Origin: Myoxocephalus aenaeus | Lineage: Eukaryota > Chordata > Actinopteri > Perciformes > Cottidae | Assembly: GCA_038501785.1 (NCBI GenBank) | Contig: JBAMJR010000070.1 | Span: 5,240,001-5,304,000 of the forward strand | DNA length: 64,000 nt | Reading direction: 5' to 3' | Shown: positions 10,671 through 23,419 of the stretch, piece by piece | Layout: every line of letters starts with the position of its first letter | How positions within the stretch are numbered: position 1 is the first letter of the stretch | Position numbers and translations under genes: made by a program | Notes under the pieces: model-generated | The model's database searches: none | Seen by the model: the letters and a program-made list of their open reading frames with translations, nothing else | What the model was told of the DNA's origin: nothing

Positions 10671-13619
10671 AGGACTTCCTGCTGTTGTCAGATTTCAGGT
10701 CTGCTCAGACCTGAACTTCTTCTAATGCGCGAGGTACACAGCAGGTGTGGAAATAAACTACAGGACAGTCGTGACTTGTTTATGATGTATAACCAAAGAC
10801 AGCGGGGGCCGGGGATCTGGCACAACTTTACCTCCATCCATGTGCATGGAGACAGGAAGTCTGAATAGACGCGTTGACCTTGATCCTGATGAAGACCACA
10901 AGCTGAAACCGGTTGGCCTGAAGGGTGAAAGACATCTTGCTTCAATGCTGCGAAGCCATGACATGCCTCAGTCAGTAGCATCATTTCTAGAAAACATGTA
11001 CAAAAGCGGTCATGTTTGTAGTTTTTGTATCTACTAAATGTCAGTGAGTTGGACTTCAACAAGGTGATGGTGAACAGAAGAGTTAAAGCTTGGAGTAAAT
11101 ACACCCTATATAAATATACCCTACATAATGTTAGCCTCTGTCCTTTGGCTCTTTCATCTGTTCTGTTTATTGCACTGCATACTTCTGATATATAAATATA
11201 TGACTGATGCAGACCAGTGTCCTCATTATCTGTGGTCCAAAGACGGACACTGACTGAGAAAGGGAGAAAACTAAAAAACACCCTGATTGGACGGGTCAGA
11301 CCGGCACATCAACATTGAAATCAGCTGTGATTTTAGTACTAATTCAAACTACATGATCACTGTCACACACTGTGCCTCCCTCTCTCTCATTATATCTGTC
11401 CGCATTATAGCACTCGCGGTGCCACGCACATGGTTTTAGCCACAGCAGTGGGCCGGGGACAGTAGGCTGAGTCCTTTTTATAGCAGCGAGCCAAATATAC
11501 AGTCATCATTCGTGGGTGAAGCTTTGTCACAAAAACAACAGCAATGTTTCTGTCCCCAGTGAGTTTGCTTGGCTTCAATTAAATCAGCGAGGAAAAAAAA
11601 CACAGAAAAAAAACTAACATTTAAAGTATTCCAGCCCTACTGGCTCTGTGCTGTTTTCTGCCTGGCACATGGGGGGAAACGCACTGGCTTGTATTCTATT
11701 CATAAACCTCCAGTTTATCTTATATTCCCCAGCGGGCCAAACACAGGGCCCAGTCTACAATACAAATACTAGGGTTACGTAAATGCATTTTATTGACCGT
11801 TTGGATGTGCACTTTGCTGGGTGTATCACGGCGTGGCCCCTTCCACACACACATCATGTGATAACGCAGCCCGTCATCGGAAAATAAACTTTGGCCAAGA
11901 AATAGAGCTTTTGATTTATGGCCACTCAGATGACATGTAGATATGTCCGACACTGTTCTGAATTACGCCTCTGAAGTGATGCATTCCTCGACAGCGTCCA
12001 CTGTACTGCTCGGAGTTAGAAAAAAAGAATTTAGCGGGCATGTGACAAAATAAATGAAGTTGAATAATGGCTCCTCCACTTCAAGCGGCAGAACATACAT
12101 CTCTGTTTCATGGATTATTCATGGGCTGCATACCTGCCACAATCTTATCAACACAACATGTATTCAACAGAACCCCCCCTCCTCATCCACGCTAAAAGGG
12201 AAAAGATCAACCTGCCGCCCACGCTGGGATTCTCCCAAGATCAATGGAGACGCTGAATGCTGGACTGTGCACACTGTTTTTCAATCAATGGATCCGAATA
12301 ACGAAACCCAAAACAACAAGGCATGATTTGACTAATAAGCCGTCTCAATCCATGCAATTTACACGTTTTCTGCAGCACGGACAATGACTGCAATTGGCAT
12401 CCTAGAAAGAGAGCAAAAAGGAAAGTAGCAGTTTCTCTCTCTCCCATAACCCTCCCACACTCTTGGTCTAGGGACCGGTGCGGAGTAGGAGTGCTGATCT
12501 TATCCAAAAAAAAAAAAAAAAAAGTGTGCAGGTAAGCAAAGCCTTGTGAGAAAGCCATGCATTAAGTCATGTTGTGTGGATTTCCTTGCTCAGTCACTGC
12601 ATTGCTCATTGTTATCGCCCCAAAGCCTCCCCTTGCATAAGCCTCACCCTGCAGCGTGCTCCATACATACAGTGTGCAGGTATCGGGCACAAATAAATAG
12701 CACATGCGATCAAAAAAAGCCAACTTTTATAAAAAGTAAGTATATACTTTGAGTAAGTATTGTTTATTATGATTTACATCCCTCAGTCTTAAGTAATGTC
12801 CTTCAAAAGCAAGGTATGTGCTTAAAGACTACAAATGCACTGGTATGAACTGGGAAAAGGCAAATTGGGAAATGAAATTTAGCACAATGTAATGTTTTTT
12901 TTTAATTTATATAATCCATAATGATCTATTTTACTGACACATCTTCCTAGTTTCCACTACTTGTTAATAGTTAACATAACCACAGTTAGAAAATGCACCA
13001 AAAATAGAGATATATATATCATATATCATGATGCGATATACAGTTGTAAACACACATCTGCAGCTTCCTGCCACTTCCTGAACATGTGTTACCTGCTGCC
13101 GTGTCTAGAATTAAGTTAAAGGAGACTTTCGAGACCAGCTGTGGGTTTATGTTCCATCTTTATAATATAGCACAGTAGTAAAAAAAAAAATGTTTCTTCC
13201 AAAATGTAATTTCTTTCCAGTGTAAAAAAAAACAGTTGGACTCTTTGCAATAACAGTAATATCCTAATGCAAACAAATCCACCCCGTCCAAGGAGGGTTC
13301 AGTTTTTGTGTGGGACGGGTTATGATTCAACTTTGTGGTCATTTTTGGATGCTGCAATATGTGATTTTTTTTTCGATTGCTTTGCATTGCATTCTATTGC
13401 AATGTCTGCAATGCCCCTGTGCAGTCTAAAGGCCCTTTTCGGTGATGCTAGAGATCCACCGCCTGCCTCTAATCCAAGGCGAGCTGGTCTAATCCTTGTG
13501 GACACACTCATTACCTGACAGCAGGCGCGTTGGAAGGCATTTCCTGGTATTGTCCTGTCACCAGATGGTCACAGGTTCAATATTTTTGAAACGGCCAACT
13601 TGCAATGTCGTGCTGTCCT
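10671..13619. other. Non-coding stretch, nothing recognised
   Basis: No gene or transposon boundary was seen. An 18-base A-run lies at about 12506-12523, and a short alternating A/T stretch lies near 13010-13036. The longest frame, 10688-11281 on the minus strand (197 codons), has mixed, low-complexity composition with no recognisable domain and is judged chance. Confidence 0.5.
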
Positions 13620-14010
13620 TCAGGCGACGACCAAACCACCAACCCTTTACCCATGTGCCGCTGCGTGAGGTAGATCCGGGGCGAGAGTCTCCGATGAATG
13701 CAGAAGGTGTTATAGTTCAGCGACCCGGCGGGTTGGAGGGCTTCGGCCTTTGTTTTTTTTTCGATCTGAGAAACATCCTCCTCTCCGCGGGTCTGTCCGC
13801 CTCCCCCGGTGTCAATGTGGCCATGTTTTATTCCGCTCCATTACCCGTTTGTTAGCACCGAGCAAAGCGATTGAAATCAGTCCCTGGATGTCGTAGAACT
13901 ACATAACGGCCGCCGTCGGTGCCGCGGCAGATGATTATTCCCTCGCTCACTCTGTTGGCGGGATCGCGTGCACGGCCGTGACTGTCTACGTTGCAACCCG
14001 GCTGCAATCT
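13620..14010. promoter_or_regulatory. CpG-rich patch, possible CpG island
   Basis: About 35 CpG dinucleotides occur in about 390 bp, including the dense run at 13909-13927 (CGGCCGCCGTCGGTGCCGCGG region) and GCGGGATCGCGTGCACGGCC near 13959-13978. The composition contrasts with the AT-rich flanks. It may mark a promoter or enhancer with a CpG island, but no first exon could be supported next to it. Confidence 0.3.
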
Positions 14011-17000
14011 TACAGCTTAATGTGGTCCTGCGGTGCTTAATTAAATGCATTTATCATGTCACTGCCAGCCATATTAAGATTTGCTCTGACATATTGGTCT
14101 TTTCTAATAAATAAATAACTAAATCAGTAAAGCACTGAATCATTGAACATGTTCACAAACAAAAAAGCTTATAAATAGCTAAATTAGATAAACACGATGC
14201 TGATGGCCAGTCATAAATTATTCTGAGTATTTTAGCATTGATCTTTCTTCTTAGCTACAATAACATGCAGCGTTTAGCCCCGTTTTCTTCCCATCTCGGC
14301 CGAGCCATCAAACAGACGATAAAAATGATGAAGGGCGATATATTAATATATAGGAAAAGAAGAAGAAAAAACATGGAAAAATGTAAGTGCATGTTGCATT
14401 ATGGGAAGACGTTCCCACAAAAAATGTTGTGTTAAGTGAAATGCAAATTAAAAACGACGAGGTCGGTCTTTTCCACTGAAGCAGGAAAAGCCGCCGAAAT
14501 AGGAAAAACAAACTAATCTGTTGTGTCATTTTTATGTGTTTTTTCGCTCCTCGCCCCTGTATTCAGTCACAGTGTGTGAGTACAATGATATCGCCCCGCT
14601 GCTGTGTTATTTCAGTCAGTTCACATTCAATTTATCCGCGGCGCACCTCCTCTAACCGCTTCCTCAGACAGGTTCGGAACGACCTTTGACACAGAAAGAA
14701 AAATAATCCAAATGAAAACGGTCTTTTATGTTTTAAACTTGAAACAGCTGGGTTCTCTCGGATTGTCATTAATTCGTGATTTGAAAGAAGAAAACAAAAA
14801 GGCGCCATTTATATCTCTCCCACCGTCCCCTCTGACTGCAGACTGCATCGACTGGGACGTCTGAAAGTGCACCGGAGGAATTCATCATTTTGTGGGTTTG
14901 AGATATAAAAGAAAAAACACAGGTCGTAATTAGTGTCTTCATGTTGCCAGACATGAGGGTGTTATATAATGTTATGTACCTCATCCGCCTGTCAGTCAAC
15001 GTATCAACAGCCCCGGTCCTCATGGGGAAGAAAAGGTTACAACACCAGGTTGAAACCCTCTTTGGCAATCTAAGAGACATTATGCAAATGCCACTTGCGC
15101 CCCACACTTTTTTTCCCGATCCGCAGTCGAAGCTAATAAGACACTCTGAGAGGCGGATACATGGAAGTAGGACAACAAAAAAGCACGCAGTGAAGTGTTG
15201 TTCCCAAAGAATGCAATTATATCTCGGAAAAACAGGATTTTATAGAAGTCAAAGATTGGAATGGTCAAATGCAAGATATATTTCAGATGAAAGGAGCAGA
15301 GCCAGTGTCCATGCAGTTTTTTTTCCATCTTTTTTTTTTTTTAAATTGTTCCAAAAGAGGAGATGTGGAAAGTGGCCACCTAGCAGAAATAGTGCTTTTT
15401 TTTCGGAGCCCTTTGCCTCCAAAATCTTTTCAGGAGAGCGCTAATGACGCCACTGTAATGGAGATGAAGCTAGTTTTGGGCCTTTATGTGTCAGACAGAC
15501 TCCCACATGACAAAGGAAAAGCCTCTTTGTGGGAGCAGATCGGACGCGATGCACGCCTTTCCGTGCGGATCCGTCCTCCTCGCTCTCGCGTCGCGGCCGT
15601 CAGATTGAAGCGGCGACCGGCTCATCGTTACCAAATATATATGCTCCTCCGCTCATGGGGAGGGAAAAAAAGAAGGCTTTATCAACACAGGCCCTTAGCC
15701 ACATACAAAGGCTCCACTGTGAAGATATATAAGATATAAACCATCCATTGAATTGTGTGTAATCATCAAGTAATCATTGTTTATTGTACACGTCAGTCTA
15801 TTCAACGAGACCTTTACTACAGTCATGCTTTGCAGATCTAGTGGAGAGCTACTATAGTATGGAGTGGACCAGACCTTCGCATCGCTAGTCGTCACAAAGC
15901 GATTCATTGAACTTCAATATCTCCGGAGCCTTGATACCATATCAGTATACACATGTATATCCATTCCAATGCTTATTTCCTCGATGTACTCGTGGCTACA
16001 TTCACCAAGGTTCCAGCCAAGGGTAGATACTGTTAGCACTGATCGGGGAGCTACTTCAAAGCGAAACAGGAAATCCATCCCTTTCAACACGACTAAAAGC
16101 AATCTGACATCAAAAACATGAATTTCCACACATTCCCAATATGATATTTCCCGATATTGGTGAAGCACAGGGAGGTACTGTGGCGGTTGGGCGCTATCCA
16201 ATCAATGCGTGCGGCTCGGTTGCTTTGTAGGATACGGCGGCTTTGTGTTGGGACTTAGTAGGGATTGAGTAGTAATGGGTGGGCAGTGTTGGGGAGCGCT
16301 AGGCTATCCCGGAGGATTCATCTGATGAGCCGGGATTGAATTCATCTGCTCTGTCGATCGATTTGTTTTTGCCAACGCGGACACATCGCTCCGGTTTTGA
16401 GCTTGAGTTTTCCTCTTCATTTCTAACTAGTTCTGAAGAACGTAATTCTACCGAACACAATCTCATCCCATCTGCGCCGGTGCAATTGTTCTTGTTTTGA
16501 TCAGAGTTGTACGGTGGTATTGTTCTTGGTATTGTTCTTGTGTGTCCAGCTCAGAGGACGAACAGGAAAACAGGAAATCTATTTATTTTTTTAGAGAGAA
16601 ACTCATCTTCGGTTTCGTTTTATGATTGTACCGAGGAATTAAGACTGACATTTTGTTTTCTTTCCTTTTCATGCAATGGAAGCCTTGTTAAGAAAACAAA
16701 GAAGAAAAGAAGTGGCAGTAAACAGATGGATCAAATTGTCCCACGATTCCAAAGCACAAGGAGTTTGCTGATAAAAGGTTTCTTATGACGAGTGCATCCT
16801 ATCATAAACACTACATGGCCATCATTTATTTTCAAAGACAGCTTTAATATGCTATAAATGCAGATATATACGTACTCGCGTGATAACGAGACTAACTTGC
16901 CGTTTTGTTTCACCTCATTCATTCAGGCTGATTTCATGTTGGGAATGTGGATCTTTTATTTTATTTCGTCTTCACAAAGTGGCTAATTCATCCTTTTCAG

Positions 17001-20000
17001 TCGACAGTTAATGTTTCTATTTTTCTTTGTTGTGTTTAAGTTATCTTTTTTTACTTACATTAATCAAAGAAACATGCTGCTTCTATAGTTGCTTTTTCTT
17101 TCTGTACGGCGACCTCCAGCATCGCGTCGCCACATTCTTTATCCACATTGGTATGAAGTGCGATAGGTCAGTTGCATTTCGTCTTAAGGGAAACCTTCAA
17201 TGTGCACGATGCCAGCTCTATTTGGATCACTGACCTGGGAGGTGTGCAGCAATTCAGACGTTTAGGACATATGCTCTATGGACAAAAAAAATATGATAAT
17301 CTTTTGTGTAACTTGTAAACCAAAAAGAGGATTAGGATATCCTACTGGCTTCTTCTTACGTCTGCCGTTGTGGTTTTAAAAACGTTTTTTACACAGTTGT
17401 GATTGATAACTGCGCTGTTGGATAGCTGGATAGCAGCAGCGCCCCACCAGAACCCACACGGGACCCTTCTTCGTTAAATAATTCAAACTGCATAATTAAT
17501 CAGGTTGTCACTGATCAGAAAATAGATTTCTTCCTCCATGTGTCCAAACTGTAGCTTTGCACCAAAATGGGGACTTTATAACCGGATAATATATATAAGA
17601 ACCATAACAAAAAATATATATACACTCGTGATATACAGATAAGAGCTCATGTGTGAGTTTTAAAGTTCGAACTTTCTTGACATGTTGGACAAGTGCTCAT
17701 CAGTGTTTTGCACATCCATCCTGCTCTGTCTCTCCAGGGAAGACTCAAACTGCAGCGGAGCCTTGCAGTGTGCCGGACTGTGCTCAACAAAGACAGATCT
17801 CCCTCATCTTAGCCGGCACTGGAGATTTTGAGGGGCAGACAAATGACAGGAGCTTGTTCTCGGAGCATAGCAGTGAACAATTTAGAGAGAGGGGAAAGAA
17901 AAAAAGAAAAAAGAAAAAGTTATGTTGACTTCAAGGCCAGCAGGCTTTAAGAATACTCGTGCAAATGTAGAGAGAGAGAGAGAGGAACAAGTCATGGAAG
18001 GACTTCACAGTATCTAAAAAAAAAGGAGTCTCTGCATTTAGTCCAAATGATTAAAGTTGCCATCAGAGGTCCATCCATGAAAAACAAGTATTTCATTTCC
18101 GGCGATATTCGTACTCAACGGTAAATGAAACGTATGGAGCGTTCAATTTGGCGCTGAGCAGAAAACAAGTATTCAGCCCGAGGTGTGTTGATGCAACGTC
18201 TAGATCAATTGGAACAGCAGAAGGTACCAATTTGTTTTTCGGATACACGGACCAATTTCCCTCTCATTAGGACCACCCATCGAGCACCGCTTTTTTTCTG
18301 CACCAGCTAAACAGCAGAGATGAACGCGCAGATTACGGGATTGTTAAGGAAACTCTCGACGGAGGCCGCGCAAGAGACGTCCCATTGAGTCAATGTGCTC
18401 TTCAGGGAATACTGAGGATCAATTAATGAACTGCCGTGGTCCACTGTTGGCTTGCATGCTGGAGTCAGGACAGCTCAGAAGCCCTTTGTGTGATTTGAGT
18501 GATGAGCGGGTTGCATAAGCGGGTTTTTCACGTGATCTCCCATGACAATTTGATGATGAGGAGGGTCTTTTGATGTAAATAATTTTATTGGAAGTGCACT
18601 GTGCAACCGCTTCAGTGAGTGGTTAACACATAAAGATACTGAAATGAACAACTACTATGGAGAAAAAAAGAAATATATGCGTATAGATTTAATCAAAGCG
18701 TAATAGCCCAATAACCTTTGGATGAAAGTATTATTTAATGACTTGCATGCATCCCTATAATTACACATTGCAGTCCTGGGTTGTAAAACAGGATCATCAA
18801 CGGCTCAAAGCTCGCTCTTCCTCAGAAGCTGTGAGATCGGGTAAGACGAGCGCAGGACTTTCACCCAGGAGGCCGCTGTGTGTGTCCTGTAAGAAACAAA
18901 AAGTTGTGAAAAAACAGTTGTGAGTCACGTGAATCATTAGTATTGTTAGTCATGTGAGCCGTAATTCCGTCAGGTTAAAGTAATTCTGTTGGCTGAATTT
19001 AAATTGAAGTAAAAACTGATGTGTCCCTGACATCAGAAAGGGCTGCTGTCTCCACGCATTACACGACGCCTTCCTGGCAGTCCCCGACTGCAAGCCCGTG
19101 CATAATGCAGAGGTTAGAGGGCCCGAACCCGCCAATGGGTTCAATCCCAACACAAGAGACAGGGTTGAGGGCTCTTGGCTTGGATCGTCTCTCCGTGACT
19201 TCACAGCCAAACATTTCTCCGCTTTCAGGCCCCGAAGGACGGCGTGGCGCTGCAACACGTGTCGGTCGGTTTAGTTCAAGGCATTAAAGAAGATTCTGCG
19301 TTTTTTACTGAAGGCTATTGTTGTTTGCATTGTTATTTGGAAATTCATTCAATATTGAGGGGATAAAAAAATAAATGAAAAATTCAGAATAAGTGAAAAC
19401 AGAAAACAGAAGCAGTGAAAGCATAAGCGATTATTTGAATATGTGGGTCCAGCCTTGGTATTTGGGAAAAGAACAACACTTGTAACTGTAAGAATCAAAG
19501 GGAGCCTAAGAATGCTTAAAAAGGCATACACAAATGGAAAAAAATTATGTAAAAATCCGGAAAACGATTGGTTTATTACATAATTACATGCTATCTCACG
19601 GGTTACGACGGTAAAAGCAACCTCTCAAACCCAGAGCACAGCTGTTACTGTGTGAGCTTAGCTTTTGTGTAGTTTAATCTACTCGCAGGCAGATTGACAA
19701 TACGAGGACAGTCATAAACGTAACAATGGATGACTAATGTTAGTCCAGCAATTGTAACAAGTGTCTATAGATGTGGGAGCTTTTCATTGGAATATATATC
19801 AGGCTAGAAAGACAGGCGAAGAAAGAGGCAGAGACAAGCAGTCTAATGATTCAGCACTCGGCTGCTGACTGAGTACAGTGGTGATAAAGGAGTTTGGGAC
19901 TTTCTCATTATGTATTTTGAGGAGAAAGCAAGTCAGTAATTGGACCCTAGAAAACATTAGCCATTAATTATTTCCCTAAAAGGGCTCATACGCTCTGTAT

Positions 20001-21704
20001 CACACAGAAAAAGAAAGAAGAAAAAATTAGCTTAAAAATTCTAATCACATGGATGCTGAAATTAAAAAAAACTTTTTGAATTTGAATAAATAACGTACTT
20101 TTGCTTTAAGATGACTTTGGCACACATTTTCATGGGTATCTGATTTTGATTTGCATTCCTGTGATCCATAGAATGTATTATCTCTGGGCAATTCAGCATC
20201 GCCTCTTATCTGGAACACACCCAATCAATAGAGAGCAGCTCTGAATATGGATTAAGAGTGGATATCTGAGGAGCAAAGCTTATGAACTGGGGAACTGTCA
20301 TGCATTAAGTTATCTACGCCGTCGTTCATATGCGGCTTCATCAGACTTCCCCGTACCCTCGATATCATTTCACATGCTTTACGTTGCACTCTCTTTATCA
20401 GCAAATCAGGCAATCAGCCTTCCTATTAGGATCCAAATAGGTTTTAAAAAACAAAGACAATTATTCTGCTAATTAGCATGCAGTAACCTCATTCTGCGGT
20501 GTCCTTATTTTACCGTATTTGAATGGCATGCTCTCCACGAACGTCTGCATTCCTTTTAGATGCTGAATTCCAAATGTATGAGTCATCACTGGAAATCAGC
20601 AGCACATGTCTTTGTCAGCGACTATGCTGTATAATGTAGTGTCTGTGCATGTACCCATAGCATAGGGCTTCTGAGGGAAAAGGCACACTTTGTACCGTGG
20701 CTGTGCACAGTTGAATGTCTCCCTTTTTGCCCACAGTGTTGGAGCTTCAACTCGCAGCTTGAAAAATGAGCCAGGAGTCAGAAGAATCTAAAGCTACAGT
20801 GGATAGCTCTCGTTCGGCGCCCGGGCCAAAAGGGAGAAGGAGTGTCAGCTTTTTTCCCTCCTCTGAGTGATTTGGACTGCCATTGGAGAAAACTGATGAG
20901 TGCTTTTGAGATTTATGATGCTTTTCCCCTTGCAGATTAAATATAGACTTTGTAACATGTAGTCAGAGCTGCTTTGAAAACCTAATCACACAGTGAAGCC
21001 GGGCAGAAATAAAGAGGCTAAAAAAGAAGACGGCAACTAAAGAACTCAAGCTCGCCGCGAAAATATGTCCCACTGATTTAAACTTATTCCAGATTTCTTG
21101 GGCACAGATTTCCTGTTTCCCTCGTCTTTGTCTTTCTTAGCAATCCTGATGACCATTAGTCGGACCGGGCGGCGACGATCAAAGGGCCACCGCTGTGAAT
21201 CTGGGCGCAATTTAAAAGTAAATTGAGGCAAATAAGTGTGGAAGAGACGTGAGCATTAATTTGAGCGTGGCTCTGCACTGAGGAGGATAGTGGCAACAGG
21301 GAGGGGGCAGTCATAAATATTGCCATTTGCAGTCAGCAAAAGATAAGCTCATATGAGCTTATTGTCAAATGTATTCCTGTCATACATTAAAAATAGCTTT
21401 CAATCTATCTTCCATTATTTAAATAGAGATATTGCTTTACTGAGCACACGGTGACTAGCATGGATCCAACCTGCATTCTAAACGTAGCGTTAAAGGGGGG
21501 GATAATCCACCATAAAACAGACGACAAGATTATTACTGCAATCTCGCAATAAATGTGTTTCGTGAGGATTCAAAACAACAACCCTTGCCTAGGTTTAGGC
21601 GACAAAACCACTTTGTTAAGGAAAAACCTCATGGTTGGGCTTGAGAGACGCTTGAAAACTAAATAAATCCGTAACAACGTAAAATTCGTGAAGGTAACTT
21701 TAAA
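14011..21704. other. Long non-coding stretch
   Basis: No exon, transposon boundary or structural RNA was recognised over this 7.7 kb. Simple-sequence pieces include a purine tract at 17885-17921, (GA)n at about 17968-17984, and short alternating A/T stretches near 17589-17597 and 17617-17622. Segments such as 20130-20690 are free of simple repeats and have balanced composition, which is where conserved non-coding elements would be looked for. Conservation cannot be judged from one sequence. Confidence 0.5.
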
Positions 21705-21708
21705 ATGC

Positions 21709-22002
21709 TGCACGGTGGTGGAGTGGCTAGCCTCGCAGCAAGAGGGGCCCGGGTTCGGATCCCGGTCTGGGCGGTCCTCCTGTGTGGAGTTTGCACGTTC
21801 TCCCCGTGGCAGCGTGGGTTCCCTCCAGGTTCTGTGACGTCCTCTCACGGTCCAAAGACATGCAGCTCAGGTTGATTGGACTCTAAATTGCCCGTAGGTG
21901 TGAAGACTAGCGAACCTGTCCAGGTGAACCCTGCCTTTGCTCAACGTCAGCTGGGGATCGACTCCAGCGCCCCTAAATGGGATAAAATGGGATAAAATGG
22001 GA
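21709..22002 (+). mobile_element. tRNA-headed SINE-like interspersed repeat
   Basis: The 5' part resembles a tRNA gene with Pol III promoter boxes. GGTGGAGTGGCTAGCC stands where box A would be, and GGTTCGGATCC at 21752-21762 matches box B with one change. The body ('gtgtggagtttgcacgttctcc', 'ccaaagacatgcag', 'tctaaattgcccgtaggtgtg') is a repeat I know from many fish genomes. The 3' end carries three copies of a 10-bp GGGATAAAAT-type tail. It is non-coding, moved by another element's enzymes if it is a SINE, and shares a 23-bp identical core with the minus-strand copy at 57441-57672. The class name is inference; the family identity rests on memory of similar repeats. Confidence 0.7.
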
Positions 22003-23059
22003 ACTTCCAAAAGAACTCAACAACACTTTTGGACATGGACACTTGTCTCCTGGTTGAAAGTCCTGTGTTTGAGTGATCCATCCACCTCCACTTCCTCACA
22101 GCCTTTATATAACACCATGTCGTCCCACTCTCAGAGCATTTTCTCCGTCTAATAATAATAATAATAACGCTGATGGGTTTACGTTGGAGTTTACACGAAA
22201 GCTCGCCTTGTGCGACGGTATCAGACGGCGAGGGGCGGGGGGGGGGGGGAAAGCGCCGGTACTTTGACACCCTTGGAATGAGAAGAGGGCTGTTTATCCT
22301 GATGTAACCTGTTTTTTTTCATCAGACCATAAACCAAACACACCGTGGACCGTGACTTTCTAGCGTTTTCAGTTTTTTTCCCCACCTCCTATCGTGCTCA
22401 TCCATACTCTTTTCGGGAAACCATTTTTAATCTCCTCACCTTATTGCCTGCAGCAATATTGTCATCACCATGCGCGACTTCTGGCTGGGGTCTAAAATGT
22501 AAATCAATATATTCATTACCATGTGCAGAATACAAAACAACTCTGCAAGGGTAAATGGGTGCTGGCTGACAATGACAGACCCCAAAAAAAGGAGCAGACA
22601 GTATAAGTAAGTCCAGGTTATTTTATATCTTCAAACTATCGGACCGAAGAAAAAACTAGGGCAGATATTTATGGTCCCGCTTGGAATGAATACAATTAAA
22701 GACTCATATTTCATGTTCGCATGGCGTCATCAGTCTCAATGTCTGCAACATTAAGTCAATAAAATAAAAAAAATTGCAAGGGATTGTAAGATGAGCTGGC
22801 GATGGCTGTGATGATGACTGAGAATCATTTTGAATTTTTTAGCATTCTCCTTCCTGGGCTCCGAACACAGAAATGCTCAACTCTGAACCTGTTTGTACTT
22901 CTGCCAGCCATTATGCTGAAGTAATGATCCTGTTTCTGAACCTGTTCCTAACTGACAGGCGTACAGTTATTGTGGAGAAAAAAAACATTCTGAGCACCAA
23001 TTGAAATACTCACTGAAATGCTTGTTATGTATGTTATAAAACTCCAAAATGGACTTACT
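22003..23059. other. Non-coding stretch, nothing recognised
   Basis: It contains a short (AAT)n run at about 22151-22167 and a G-tract at about 22238-22248. No coding or mobile element signature was found. Confidence 0.5.
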
Positions 23060-23419
23060 CCCAGCCAGCATGTCCATGTGGGGCCCATAAGGTTTAAATT
23101 TGGGCTGCAGATGGGGGTCCCAAGTGGGTTTGTCCGCAGTTTCCACGGTGGTCTCACCTGTGTTTGCCCATACGGTTTTCAAGTTGGTGCGGACTGGGTT
23201 TCTTCACCGACTTTAAGAGGGATCTGACTGGGCTTTAAGTGGGACCCAAATAGGCAACATTATGGGTTTCGGTGAATAAACCCAGTCCGCACCAACTTGA
23301 AAACCGTATGGGCAAACACAGGTGAGGCCACCGTGGAAACTGCGGACAAACCCACTTGGGACCCTTATCTGCAGCCCAAATTTAAACCTTATGGGCCCCA
23401 CATGGACATGCTGGCTGGG
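23060..23419. repeat. 360-bp foldback: 151-bp inverted arms around a 58-bp loop
   Basis: The left arm 23060-23210 and right arm 23269-23419 are reverse complements with no gaps and four mismatches in 151 bp (about 97% identity). The loop is 23211-23268. The arms start CCCAGCCAGCATGTCC and contain imperfect internal motifs of the TGGGACCC/GGGCCCATA type. These occur in palindromic fish satellites, as far as I recall. No target-site duplication was found at the ends, so transposition is not shown. A transcript across it would form a long near-perfect hairpin. The open frames seen on both strands inside it are by-products of the palindrome. Confidence 0.95.

Noticed and set aside
10688..11281. 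197-codon minus-strand frame, among the longest in the window
   Set aside because: Composition is irregular, with no domain, and a second minus-strand frame and a plus-strand frame overlap it. Length alone is weak evidence.
12506..12523. Poly(A) tail of a retrocopy (also 30225-30239, 32688-32705)
   Set aside because: No coding or LINE/SINE sequence precedes these A-runs on the appropriate strand, and no target duplication was seen.
13550..13680. Another tRNA-derived SINE (GGTCACAGGTTCAAT)
   Set aside because: Only one box-B-like word is present. The remainder did not match a repeat I could name.
21721..21765. Functional tRNA gene
   Set aside because: Box-like motifs are present but no cloverleaf with an acceptor stem could be drawn, and the sequence continues into a SINE-like body.
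23018..23401. Two near-identical 'proteins' on opposite strands
   Set aside because: They are produced by the inverted arms of the foldback, not by genes.
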